From contig NZ_JAKEEB010000011.1 of assembly GCF_021462825.1 (NCBI RefSeq), forward strand, positions 124,001 to 188,000: a stretch of 64,000 bases of DNA. The letters are read 5' to 3'. The notes under the pieces were generated by a model that searched no databases, was not told the DNA's origin, and saw only the letters and a program-made list of their open reading frames with translations. Origin of the DNA: Streptomyces glomeratus (GTDB taxonomy: Bacteria > Actinomycetota > Actinomycetes > Streptomycetales > Streptomycetaceae). Position numbers and translations under genes: made by a program. How positions within the stretch are numbered: the stretch's first letter is position 1; each line of letters begins with the position of its first letter. Below, piece by piece: positions 17,258 through 26,103 of this stretch.

Positions 17258-17461
17258 ACGCGAGACCGTAGCAGCGCGATCGCGTCGAGAGGACGAGTTC
17301 CTGGGCCGCTTCGGACAGTGGAGCGGGACATGCCAACCGAACCGACTGCATGGTGGGATTCGCGGAAACCGGCGGCTCGTTGTCAAGCTCGGACACAGTC
17401 GATCAGGGCTTGGCGTAACCCATCCCGCGCTCTCGACTCACCCGGGAATAGGGTGAGGTTC

Positions 17462-18411
17462 GTGGCCGCAGGGGAGCGCGTTGTCGTTGTCGGGGCTGGG
17501 GTGGCTGGGCTCACCACGGGCGTCGTTCTCGCCGAGGCTGGGGCTTCGGTGTGCGTGATGGCCGAGCAGGTGCCCGGTGCCACGTCGCTGGCGGCCGGGG
17601 CGATGTGGGGGCCGTACTTGGTCGAGCCGATGGAAAAGGTCGAGCAGTGGGGACAACGGTCGCTGGAGGTCTTTCGGGAGCCGGCGGAGGAGCCGGCGAC
17701 GGGCGTCCGGCTCACCAGCGGGATCGAAGCGTCCCGCACGGCCGAGGGCGCGCCGGGCTGGGCCACGACTTTGCCGGGTTTCCGGCTGTGCGAGCCCGCC
17801 GAACTCCCGGCCGGGTTCGCGGCGGGCTACCGATTTACTGTGCCGCTGATCGACATGCCCACCTATCTGGATTACCTCTGTGCCGGCTACGCGATGCCGG
17901 GGGAGCGATCGAGCGGCGTCGGCTGGCCTCGCTCGCGGATGCCGGTCCGGCTTCGTTGATCGTCAACTGTTCTGTCCTCGGTGCACGCGACCTGGTGCCG
18001 GATCCTGAACTTCGGCCCGTCCGCGGCCAGCACGTCGTCGTCACCAATCCGGGGCTGACCGAGTTCTTCTCCGAGGAGACCGGCCTTTCGCCGGACCTGC
18101 TGTGCTTCTATCCTCACGGCGACACCGTCGTGCTGGGCGGCACAGCGATCGACGGTGAGGGCAACCTGGCCCCCGACGACAAGGCGGCGGCCGATATCCT
18201 CGTCCGCTGGGCAGAGGTCGAACCCCGTCTGGCCCAGGCTCGCCTGCTGGAACACCGGATCGGCGCTCGACCGACCCGTGCCACGGTCCGTGTCGAGGAG
18301 GACCTGTGGGAGGACGGCACTCTGGTCGTGCACAACTACGGGCACGGTGGCGCCGGCGTCACGCTGTCGTGGGGATGCGCCGAGGAAACTCGGGACCTGC
18401 TTTCAGCCTAA
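17462..18411 (+). pseudogene. frameshifted duplicate of the DAO-type FAD oxidoreductase
   Basis: Near copy of the gene at 13216. Both begin after a related leader (tagggt-aggttc), here with GTG instead of ATG, and both encode VVVVGAGVAGLTT and HNYGHGGAGVTLSWGCA. Aligning the copies at 17875-17885 shows one C missing: the intact copy reads YLLRRLRDAGG where this one reads YLCAGYAMPG and stops at 17959. Restoring the base gives LLCRLRDAGGAIERRRLASL and an open frame to 18411 (316 residues). The remainder shows no other lesion, so inactivation looks recent. Confidence 0.88.
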
Positions 18412-18535
18412 TGACCTGAGACTCCTGAGCGGGTGGTTGCGGGCCGCGCGCAGGCCGCACCACCCAATGGAAGGTGGGGCACTACGTTCTGTCCCAGCAA
18501 CGTGGTGGTACACAGGCACCGTCGGTAGGTCCAAC

Positions 18536-18886
18536 TGCGCAAGCGGCCCCGGTCGGTTGCGAAGCCAGGTGCGCATCGCCCGCCCAAGGATGCGCAATCA
18601 CCACGTGCCCGTCGGGACGCCGGGTGCGCAGAGGCGTGGTGGGCCCTTTGGTCGGGGCAGACCTGGTCGGGCCGACCACGGCAGGTAGGAGCACGGCTGC
18701 GCAGGCTCCGATTCGCCCGGGTGCACAGACTGCGCAACTGCTGCGCGCTCAGTGCGCAGTTCCTTGCGCAAGGCTGCGGTCGGAGTTGTGGTTGGGTCCA
18801 CGGTCGGGGGTGTGGTCGGGCCTGTGGTCGGAAATCTCTGCGCAGCCGTCGCACGGAGACGGTGGGCGCTGCGCATCGGCTGCGCA
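18536..18886. repeat. array of eleven TGCGCA palindromes in near-helical phase
   Basis: TGCGCA occurs at 18536, 18570, 18591, 18625, 18698, 18731, 18753, 18765, 18839, 18870 and 18881. Intervals are 34, 21, 34, 73, 33, 22, 12, 74, 31 and 11 bp, all within 2.5 bp of multiples of 10.5. The sites form groups of 4, 4 and 3 separated by 73-74 bp gaps. Those gaps carry GGTCGG repeats, including three at 12 bp steps (18802, 18814, 18826). One site extends to a 12 bp perfect palindrome (18762-18773). Open frames through the array have low-complexity Pro/Thr/Arg products and I do not treat them as genes. The array ends 8 bp before the stop codon of the replication-relaxation gene. It could be an iteron-type origin, a partition site or a multi-operator. 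Confidence 0.8.
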
Positions 18887-18893
18887 GGCCGGT

Positions 18894-19793
18894 CTACACG
18901 TCCTGGGTCTGGCTCCAGACCACTGTGCGGTCGGGGTCCCGTATGGGGCGCCACACTGGCTCGGACGGGCCGTTGCTGCGCAGGTCGACAAGGGATGCGG
19001 CCACCACGGGGACAGCGTGCAGGAAGCCGGCCACTGCCGGGTCGACGGCGGCCGCGTGCAGGGCGCGGATGCGGATGGTGATGCCGGCGGGGCCGATGCC
19101 GTCAAGGACGAACAAGACGCGGGGGAAGAGCGGGTAGCGCCTTCGCCATTCCTCCTGCACCGGTTCCTGCCCGATGGTCGGCCGGTGGCGACCCGGGGCG
19201 GCGGGCACGTAGTGGTAGAGGCGGGCGTAGGCGGTGAGCTTTGCGGCCAGGCGTTCTGGGCCCATGGTGGCCCGGTCGACCTCGACGAACGCCCGCAGCA
19301 TCGACCCCTCGCCGTCCGCGGGTCCGCGCCGGTAGTACATCAGCGCGTCGGGGATGACGGCCTCACCACCCCCGACGGGGTGGTAGACCTCGGGCAGCCA
19401 GTCCAGCGGCCGGCACAACTCGCCGAGGCGGCGCGCGTCTTCGAGGAAGAGGAGCGCGGTCTCGGTCACCGTCAGAGTGTGTCCGACCCGCAGTCGCGCG
19501 GCAGTGGGATCGGACACCGTCTTCGGTGGCCGCCGCCCGCGCAACTCCGGCCACTCCGAGGCGATCTGCACGCCGTAGGAGGTGGGAAACCACACGCGCA
19601 GCCGTCCGGCCTGGGGCAGGGTGATGCGGTCGATGAGTCCCTCATCGCGCATTTTGGCCAGCCGCCGCCGGGTCTGCTCGATGCGCACCTCGGGGGCGAT
19701 CACCCGGTGCATCTGTTCGGTGGTGGCCATCCGGTACTGCGTCAGCACCGCCAGCGCCAGCCGGTCCCCACCCCCCGCGTCCACGTCGGTCAT
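18894..19793 (-). CDS. replication-relaxation family protein, 299 aa
   Basis: Member of the actinobacterial replication-relaxation family found on plasmids and integrative conjugative elements. The N-terminus (LALAVLTQYRMATTEQMHRV through RRRLAKMRDEGLIDRI, residues 11-60) is a winged-helix-like DNA-binding domain. The middle (VIPDALMYYRRG, AFVEVDRATMGPERLAAKL, about 148-185) resembles a nuclease-like fold with conserved D-x-E-x-D. Length is typical. Its exact biochemical role is not established. The ATG at 19793 is supported by MTDVDAGGGDRLALAVL. The TGCGCA array lies directly downstream and an integrase remnant 0.8 kb upstream, so this is probably the surviving gene of a decayed element. Confidence 0.82.
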   Translation of the reverse strand: MTDVDAGGGDRLALAVLTQYRMATTEQMHRVIAPEVRIEQTRRRLAKMRDEGLIDRITLPQAGRLRVWFPTSYGVQIASEWPELRGRRPPKTVSDPTAARLRVGHTLTVTETALLFLEDARRLGELCRPLDWLPEVYHPVGGGEAVIPDALMYYRRGPADGEGSMLRAFVEVDRATMGPERLAAKLTAYARLYHYVPAAPGRHRPTIGQEPVQEEWRRRYPLFPRVLFVLDGIGPAGITIRIRALHAAAVDPAVAGFLHAVPVVAASLVDLRSNGPSEPVWRPIRDPDRTVVWSQTQDV

Positions 19794-20574
19794 CGTCGGC
19801 CCGCCCCTCTCTTACGGGCGGCGCCGTCCCGCCCGGCGCCGCGTATACCGGCTACAGCAGCAGGCGACCCCGACCGGACCACCGACCACGAAGGCCCGAC
19901 CACGGTCACGGGGCGACAACACCGCCCCCGACCGTGCCGGCATCCCCGCCGACATCTCCTCCGACAACTGACCGTGCCCTGCCACACCCTGGACGGCGTA
20001 GCCGCAGGTCACCATGCCTTGTCGGCCCTGGCGCGGAGCACGACATCCCCCTATGCGCCTCTCACAGCCGACCCCAAAACAGAAAGAGAAGGGTTGGGAC
20101 GGGCTGGGGGCCGGCGATCGGCGCGGCGGGGGATCGGGGGCGGCCTGGAGCTCTTGTTGCGCGTCGGCCGGGGCCTCCGCGCTCAACGCCGAGCAGGCCG
20201 GCACAAGGGCGGACTGGCGGGCGGGGCGCAGCTGCACCGCGCCTGGTTACACGGCCCACAACACGGGCACGACGGATACCTTCGATGGGACGTCGACTCC
20301 GGTCGGCTGGGCTCTGAGAACGCGGGTCTAGGCACATGGGAGTTCGACGCCTCGCAGCTGGAGGCGCCCGGATAGAGCCAGGGCAACCACACCGGAGGTA
20401 GCGGCTGACTGGGTTTTCGGTGGCGAGTCTCTGCCATTCTCCGCTGTGCCCTGTGGGTACCCGTCCCATCGGGCATGTGCTTGTTTGCGGGCTTGTCGTG
20501 GTGGTCTTGGACGCCTTGCCTGTTGATGTCAACTTGTGGGACGACTGGGTCACCGCTCGAAAGGCTGCGGGCGT
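19794..20574. other. stretch without a convincing gene
   Basis: Several ORFs cross this 0.8 kb on both strands, but none has consistent coding bias or a recognisable motif. An A-rich patch (near 20075-20095) may be a promoter or a terminator tail. It is likely degraded sequence of the former integrative element. Confidence 0.5.
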
Positions 20575-20751
20575 TACGGCCTGCACTTTCACGACCTGCG
20601 GCACACGCGCAACACGCTCGCCTCCACGACCGGGGCCAGCACCCGAGAGCTGATGACGCGCATGGGCCACAGAGGCTCGCGCGCCGCACTGTCGGATGAG
20701 GTCAGCTGCGGTCGCGTCGAAGCGGTGAGGCGCTGGTCAGATGGTTGTTGA
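20575..20751 (+). pseudogene. tyrosine-recombinase (integrase) C-terminal fragment
   Basis: The segment reads GLHFHDLRHTRNTLASTTGA and TRELMTRMGHRGSRAALS, matching box II of phage-type integrases: the HxLRHT arginine motif and the LxxxMGH helix. The frame then drifts (DEVSCGRVEAVRRW) and stops before the catalytic tyrosine. No core-binding or N-terminal domain is visible upstream, so only about 40 residues of a roughly 400-residue enzyme remain. It supports an ancient integrative element here together with the replication-relaxation gene. Confidence 0.75.
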
Positions 20752-20905
20752 GTTGCCTGCGGACAGAGTTGCGGCCACCGTGATTACGAACGTTTGTGAC
20801 GACATTTCAAGGCAGATGGCCGTGTCACATGCGTGACCGGCAGCGATGCTCTGGATCGGTGCCTGGGTGGAGCGGCCGCACTATCGCTGGCAGAGTGTGG
20901 TCGGC

Positions 20906-21910
20906 TCAGGGGCGGCTTTCCGGCACGTTGTCGTGGACTCGCCTCGGGTCGGTGACGGCAACCGCTCCCAGAACCTCTTCAATGCGGGCCATGAGGTCGG
21001 ACTTCAGTACGACACCGGAAGCCTTGGCGTTTTCCACAACCTGCTCCGGACGCGAGGCACCGATGATGGCGGCCGAGACGTTGGAGTTCTGCAGCACCCA
21101 CGCTACGGCCAGTTGTGCAAGGGACAGCCCGGCCTCGGCGGCCAGCGGCTTGAGCCGCTGAACGGCCTCCAGCACCTCGTCGCGCATCCACCGCGCGATC
21201 ATGTCGGCCCCACCCTTGTCATCGGTGGCCCGCGAGCCCTGCGGAGGCCGGCGACCGGGCTCGTACTTGCCCGTCAGCACACCCTGTGCGATCGGCGAAT
21301 AGACCAGCTGGCCCATGCCCAGTTCCTCACAGGTGGGCACGACCTCTCCCTCGATAACCCGCCACAGGGCGTTGTACTGTGGCTGATTGGACACCAGAGG
21401 GATACGCAGTTCCCGCGCCAGCGGGTGAGCGCGCCGGATCTGCTCCGCGGGCCACTCGGAGACGCCGATGTAGTGGGCCTTGCCGGAGTGGACGATGTCG
21501 GCGAACGCCTCCATCGTCTCCTCCAGCGGCGTAGCCACGTCGTACCGGTGCGCCTGGTACAGGTCTACGTAGTCGGTCCGCAGGCGTCGCAGCGATCCTT
21601 CGATCGACAGCATGAGGTGCTTGCGTGATAGGCCCCGGTCGTTGCGCCCCGGTCCGGTCGGCCAGTAGACCTTGGTGAAGATCTCCAGTCCCTCGCGGCG
21701 CTCACCCTTCAGCGCGTCGCCCAGGACCGACTCGGCACGCGTTGCCGCATAGGCGTCGGCTGTGTCGAAGGTGGTGATGCCCATGTCCAGCGCCGCGTGC
21801 ACGCATGTGGTGGCCGCCTCCGCCTCCACCTGCGAGCCGTGGGTGAGCCAGTTCCCGTAGGCGATCTCGCTGATGACCAGGCCGCTGCGGCCGAGATGAC
21901 GGTACTCCAT
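20906..21910 (-). CDS. aldo/keto reductase, 334 aa
   Basis: NADPH-dependent TIM-barrel oxidoreductase of the Kv-beta/YghZ-like branch. Catalytic elements appear in order: FDTADAYAATRAESVLGDAL (Asp and Tyr, about residues 48-67), TKVYWP (Lys, about 79), YQAHRYD (His, about 118), and cofactor-binding SNQPQYNALWR and AAIIGASRPEQV near the end. It is full length. It likely reduces a sugar aldehyde or ketone. It reads on the same strand as the downstream sugar glycosidase genes but is separated by a hairpin terminator, so it is probably its own unit. Confidence 0.92.
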   Translation of the reverse strand: MEYRHLGRSGLVISEIAYGNWLTHGSQVEAEAATTCVHAALDMGITTFDTADAYAATRAESVLGDALKGERREGLEIFTKVYWPTGPGRNDRGLSRKHLMLSIEGSLRRLRTDYVDLYQAHRYDVATPLEETMEAFADIVHSGKAHYIGVSEWPAEQIRRAHPLARELRIPLVSNQPQYNALWRVIEGEVVPTCEELGMGQLVYSPIAQGVLTGKYEPGRRPPQGSRATDDKGGADMIARWMRDEVLEAVQRLKPLAAEAGLSLAQLAVAWVLQNSNVSAAIIGASRPEQVVENAKASGVVLKSDLMARIEEVLGAVAVTDPRRVHDNVPESRP

Positions 21911-21999
21911 GAAAGCAATCCTTTGGTGGTACGTGCGGGGCCGTCGGTAGGGGCTTGATCAGGAGCACTTGGCAGGCGTTTATCCGATCACTTCAGGCC

Positions 22000-22033
22000 C
22001 TTCAGTAACAGCACGTGCCTGCTACTGCTGAAG
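22000..22033 (-). terminator. hairpin terminator between sugar operon and aldo/keto reductase
   Basis: Imperfect inverted repeat CTTCAGTAACAGCACG / CCTGCTACTGCTGAAG (one unpaired base) located 50 bp after the stop codon of the glucosidase gene on the minus strand and upstream of the reductase gene start at 21910. Confidence 0.6.
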
Positions 22034-22084
22034 GTCTGCCTGGCTCTGCGAGCGCGGTGGCTCCCACAGCTTGGAGGTCGGTGC

Positions 22085-24013
22085 TCAGGTGTGTGGTTCG
22101 TTGCGTACCTGATGTCGCGCCGTGCGCAGGGCCAGTGGTGCTGCGGCTGCCCACGCTTGGGGTGAACAGGAATGCGGGTAGGGAGTGGGTCCTGTGGTGG
22201 CGGAGCGGTCGTAGCCGGCGATTACCTCGGGCAGGCGGAAGCCGTGGTGGGCCGCTGCCGCGATGAGGCCATTAGTGACGGTGTCGACCTCGTGGGCGAG
22301 CTTGTAGCGGGCGAAGCCCAGGGCGATGATGGCGTTGTCATGGGGCCAGGCACTGCCGCGGTGGTAGGAGAGAGGGTGGTACGGCTTCTGTCCGGCGGAC
22401 AGGGTGCGGATCGCCCAGCCGGAGAAGAAGTCCGGGTCCAGCAGGCGTTGGCCGACCCGGCGGGCGTGCTCCGCGTCGAGGATTCCGGACCACAGCAGGT
22501 GGCCGGCGTCCGAGGCCAGGGCGTCGACCTGGTGTCCGTCGCCGTCCAGAGCGAGGGCCGGAAAATCGGCCTGCGGCATCCAGAAGTCCGTTGTGAAGCG
22601 GCTGCGCAGTCGTGCAGCGGCGTTACGCAGTCGGTGCGCGTATGGCTCGTCCTGCCAGATCTTGTGGGCGAGTTCTGCTGTGCGCTGGAGTGCGTCGTAG
22701 GCGTAGCCCTGGGCTTCCGAGACTGCAATGGGGCCTTTTGCCTGTGTGCCGTCGGTGAAGCAGATGGCCCCTGCGGAGTCCTTCCAGTTTTGGTTGGCCA
22801 GCCCGCCCGGGTCCGGGGTGTAGACGAGGTAGCCGTGTTTTTCCAGGCCGCCGTCGGTCAGCATCCAGTCCACGGCCTTGCGGGCGTGCCGCTCCAGGCG
22901 CTGGGCGAGGGAGCGATCGTTGGTCGTCTCGTAGTGGGCGTGGAGCAGGACCAGGAAGAGCGGTGTGGCGTCGACGGCACCGTAGTACCGGCCGTAAGGG
23001 ACCTGTCGGAAGTGGGCGAGTTCGCCGTGGCGGGTCTCGTGGACGATGCGTCCGGGCTGTTCGCCGCTGAAGGAGTCGTAGCGCTGTCCCTGGGTGGCGG
23101 CGAGGGCGCTCAGTGTGGCGGCGGCCGTGTCTGGTCGGTAGGGCAGGAGGAAGTAGGAGGTGAGCAGGGAGTCTCGACCGAACAGGGTGAGGAACCACGG
23201 GATGCCGGCGGCGGGGACGTGCACTTCGTCACCGTCGACTCCGGTGACCGGGATGGTCAGCAGGTCGATGTCGGCGAGGCCCCGTTCGCAGGCGCGGTTC
23301 AGGTCGTCCGTCCCCGTCGACGTCTGCCGATGGGTGTGCGGCACGGGAGGCGGGTCGAGCGTCAGGCCGTGCGGGTGAGCACGGAGGGTCAGGTGCAGTT
23401 CAGCCTCGCCGTGGCTGTCGAGCCGAAGATGCCAACTGAGGGTCCGCGCGGTGGACTCCTCTGCACCCTGCGCCGTGGCAACGGTGTCCGGGGCCGGATG
23501 GCAGGTGAGGGTGGTCCGGGCGTGCCAATCTGCTCGGTCGTAGTCGAAGTGCAGGCCGTCAGGCGTGGTGTGGGCTGTGTACCGGCTGCCGGGTTTGGGG
23601 TAGTGGCGGTCGTCGGCACGCAGTTCGAACAGGTCGGCGAAGTCCACGTCGACGGTGAGGTCGACGCGCGCGGTAACCGGTTCGGGAAGGTTGCTCACCA
23701 AGCGCAGATGGTCGGTGAGCGTCCCTGCGCTGACGGTCTGCCGACGGAAGACAGTGTAGGCGGGAGGGTTGTCCCGCGTGCCCTGGGGCGTGAGGACACA
23801 CGTCGCCGCGTCGTCCGTCGCCGCTTCGGCGGGCACCAGGGCGATGGGGCTGGTGCCGTCGACGGTGAGCTGCCAGCGGCTGAGGTGACGTGCATCTCTC
23901 AGGAACAGTCCGTCGGGGTTGGTGCCGCGGTTGCCGCTGATGCCTCCGGCGGTGTCGAGGCGGACGAAGGTGGCGTCGCGCACGAGTTGGACGCGGTTGT
24001 CGGACGCGGTCAT
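22085..24013 (-). CDS. glycogen-debranching-type (amylo-alpha-1,6-glucosidase family) protein, 642 aa
   Basis: The N-terminal beta-rich domain (residues 1-240; VRDATFVRLDTAGGISGNRG, FLRDARHLSRWQLTVDG) is the glycogen-debranching N-terminal domain. The C-terminal half is an (alpha/alpha)6 barrel with LTLFGRDSLLTSYFLLPYRP (about 255-275) and WKDSAGAICF. Family members hydrolyse alpha-glucosidic or related linkages. The ATG at 24013 overlaps by four bases the stop of the upstream GH63-like gene, indicating an operon. Complete length. The substrate is probably an oligosaccharide or glycoside imported by the adjacent, now truncated, ABC system. Confidence 0.85.
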   Translation of the reverse strand: MTASDNRVQLVRDATFVRLDTAGGISGNRGTNPDGLFLRDARHLSRWQLTVDGTSPIALVPAEAATDDAATCVLTPQGTRDNPPAYTVFRRQTVSAGTLTDHLRLVSNLPEPVTARVDLTVDVDFADLFELRADDRHYPKPGSRYTAHTTPDGLHFDYDRADWHARTTLTCHPAPDTVATAQGAEESTARTLSWHLRLDSHGEAELHLTLRAHPHGLTLDPPPVPHTHRQTSTGTDDLNRACERGLADIDLLTIPVTGVDGDEVHVPAAGIPWFLTLFGRDSLLTSYFLLPYRPDTAAATLSALAATQGQRYDSFSGEQPGRIVHETRHGELAHFRQVPYGRYYGAVDATPLFLVLLHAHYETTNDRSLAQRLERHARKAVDWMLTDGGLEKHGYLVYTPDPGGLANQNWKDSAGAICFTDGTQAKGPIAVSEAQGYAYDALQRTAELAHKIWQDEPYAHRLRNAAARLRSRFTTDFWMPQADFPALALDGDGHQVDALASDAGHLLWSGILDAEHARRVGQRLLDPDFFSGWAIRTLSAGQKPYHPLSYHRGSAWPHDNAIIALGFARYKLAHEVDTVTNGLIAAAAHHGFRLPEVIAGYDRSATTGPTPYPHSCSPQAWAAAAPLALRTARHQVRNEPHT

Positions 24014-25365
24014 GGCATGGGTTCCTTCAGGTCGGCGCACAGCAGGTCGAGCGCGAGGGCAGCGGTCCAGGAGAAGTGCCGGGCACCTCGGCCGGCGCCG
24101 GTCGCGGGGTCGACGTATTCGGCGAACTGGGACCGCTCCGCCTCCGCGAGAAACCCCTGCCTCAGGCGTTCGGCGTCCGTCTTGAGACGGTGGGTGCGCA
24201 GTCCCCGATAGATCAGCCAGGCCGTGTTGAACCAAGCGGGGCCGCGCCAGTAGCGCTGGGAGTCGAAGGCATGACCGGTCAGGTCGTAGCTGGGAACCAG
24301 CCCGGTGGACGCTGCCTTGAAGTGCGGACCGCCGAGGGATTCCTGCAGGCGCTGCACGATGCCGTGTGGCAGGCCCGGCACGACGAGGGGGATGAGTCCG
24401 GTGACGCTGCGCTCGGCGACCAGGGAGTGGGTGTTCAGGTCGAGGACGCGGAAGAGGCCGGCGTCGTCGTCCCACAGCCGGGCCACCAGCTGCTGGGTCA
24501 GTTCGTCGGCGCGCCTGATGTGAGGGGTGTCGTCCAGACCCAGGTTGTGCGCCATGGCGGCCAGGGCCCGCTCGCTGACGATGAGCAGGGCGTTGAAGCA
24601 TGGGTCTTCCATGGCGAAGCCGTGCCGCAGTGCACGGTCGTCGTAGTCGGCCTCGCGGTAGTCCGTCGCGAGCCGGACATATCGGCCGTAGTCCAGGTCG
24701 GTGGGTCGGTCGGAGGGGTGGCCGTGGTTCAGGTCGGCGCGCTGGAAGGCCGCGGGCGCGGCGGGCTCGATGCGTTGCAGGGCCTGGTCCCAGCAGGGGC
24801 TGTTGTCCATGCCCGGTTCCCAGGGGTGGACGACGGCTGCCAGTCCCCCGCCGCCGAGGTCGCGGCGGGTGAGGAGGTAGTCGTGCCAGGCGGCGAGCCG
24901 GGGGTAGGCACGGGCGAGGAAGCCGCGGCGCCGGGATTCCCGGGGGTCCGCCTGATGCACGAGCCAGGCGGCCAGGGCGTGCACGGGTGGTTGGACGATG
25001 CCCGAGGTCTCGGGGGCCGTGGGCGCGCCCGCGGCCCGGCCGGCGCGGGAAGACTGCCAGAAGTCGGGGCTGGGGAAGTAGGCGTCGTGCGGAACGGCGG
25101 GGTTGAACACGATGTGCGGTATGCGTCCGTCGGCCCACTGTCCCGCCAGCAGGGACTCGAGTTCCTGCTGAGCCCGGCGCACGGAGAGGTGGCGCAGCCC
25201 GATGGCGATGAAGGCGGAGTCCCAGCTCCATTGATGGGGGTAGAGGGTACGGGAGGGAACGGTGGAGATGCCGGCCCGGTTGTCGATGAGGACCCGCGCC
25301 GCACCGCGCCGCAGTGTCAGGGCTGCGGTCGCGGTGGGCGCGGGCCAGTCCAGGAGGGAGCTCAC
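24010..25365 (-). CDS. GH63-like glycosidase (glucosylglycerate/mannosylglycerate hydrolase type), 451 aa
   Basis: Alpha-helical barrel glycosidase. Signatures are YPHQWSWDSAFIAIGLRHLS (about residues 42-61), GRIPHIVF, HPWEPGMDNSPCWDQAL (about 185-200, containing the acidic motif of this group), and YWRGPAWFNTAWLIYRGL (about 373). These match bacterial GH63 enzymes that act on glucosylglycerate or mannosylglycerate; substrate assignment here is inference. The GTG at 25365 is chosen because it overlaps the stop of the isomerase gene (GTGA) and the upstream residues of the longer frame belong to the shadow of that gene. It forms an operon with the debranching-type gene. Confidence 0.82.
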   Translation of the reverse strand: MSSLLDWPAPTATAALTLRRGAARVLIDNRAGISTVPSRTLYPHQWSWDSAFIAIGLRHLSVRRAQQELESLLAGQWADGRIPHIVFNPAVPHDAYFPSPDFWQSSRAGRAAGAPTAPETSGIVQPPVHALAAWLVHQADPRESRRRGFLARAYPRLAAWHDYLLTRRDLGGGGLAAVVHPWEPGMDNSPCWDQALQRIEPAAPAAFQRADLNHGHPSDRPTDLDYGRYVRLATDYREADYDDRALRHGFAMEDPCFNALLIVSERALAAMAHNLGLDDTPHIRRADELTQQLVARLWDDDAGLFRVLDLNTHSLVAERSVTGLIPLVVPGLPHGIVQRLQESLGGPHFKAASTGLVPSYDLTGHAFDSQRYWRGPAWFNTAWLIYRGLRTHRLKTDAERLRQGFLAEAERSQFAEYVDPATGAGRGARHFSWTAALALDLLCADLKEPMP

Positions 25366-26103
25366 GCGCCGGACCTCTGCAGGAAGGCGGGGATCGAGCG
25401 GACGGCCTCGATGGGATCGCCGGTAAGCCGGCACTCCGCGGCAAGGTATCCGTCGTAACCGATCGTGTGCAGGGCGCCGAGCCAGGCAGGCCAGTCGAGG
25501 TGTCCGGCCCCGGGCTGGAAGCGGTTTGAGTCGGAGACCTGGGCGTGGCCGATGACGTCGGCGTGAGCGAGGATCGCGGCGGCTGGGTCGCTCTCCTCGA
25601 TGTTCATGTGGTAGCTGTCGATGCCGATCCTGATCGAGTCGAGTCCGATTTGGCGGATGAGCTCGGCGGCTTGCTCGAGCCGGTTGACCATGTGGTCCTC
25701 ATACCGGTTGAGCGGCTCCAGGAAGAGAGTGACGCCCTCTTTGCGTGCGTGCTCGCCCAGTTCCGACAGGCCGGCAAGCAGAACCTCGCGGTCCTCCTCC
25801 TCGGTGCGTGGCGGTTCGAAGGGCGGAAGACGGCGCGAGAACATGCCGTAGGAGGCCGGGGTCTGGGCGCCCAGGCCGCCGATCTCGGCGATGACGGTGA
25901 GCTGTGACTTCATCTGGTCGATGGCGTCGCGGCGCAGGTCCGCGTCGAAGGCGCCGAAGAAGTGCAGCATGTCGACGCAGACTGTGGGCATGACCACACC
26001 GTCCTTGCCGGCCTGCTTCAACTCGTCGAGGCGGGCAGCGAAGTGCAGGTCGCCCTTGCCGCGCAACTCGATGGCGTCGTAGCCGGCCCGCTGGGCGATC
26101 GAC
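25362..26103 (-). pseudogene. sugar-phosphate isomerase/epimerase (xylose-isomerase-like TIM barrel), 5'-truncated
   Basis: About 245 residues of an AP-endonuclease-2/TIM-barrel isomerase: AGYDAIELRGKGDL, TVCVDMLHFFG, GVTLFLEPLNRYEDHMV, IRIGIDSYHMNIEESDP, IGHAQVSDSNRFQPGAGHLD and GYDGYLAAECRLTG include the metal-binding Glu, Asp, His and Glu of the family. The usual first strand and helix (about 20-30 residues) are missing. At 26103 the sequence switches to the coding strand of an ABC permease running the other way, so no native start remains; the long frame into the permease antisense (to 26174) is chimeric. It could still be expressed, but without the first barrel strand function is doubtful. 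Confidence 0.8.

Noticed and set aside
18536-18886. CRISPR array
   Set aside because: The repeated unit is only 6 bp with variable 5-68 bp spacing and no spacer-repeat architecture.
18408-18954. Pro/Thr/Arg-rich minus frames through the TGCGCA array
   Set aside because: Several overlapping frames are open with low-complexity products; none has motifs, and the repeats are better explained as DNA sites.
20062-20670. 202-codon minus frame upstream of the replication-relaxation gene
   Set aside because: No motif, weak third-position bias, and it overlaps the integrase remnant on the other strand.
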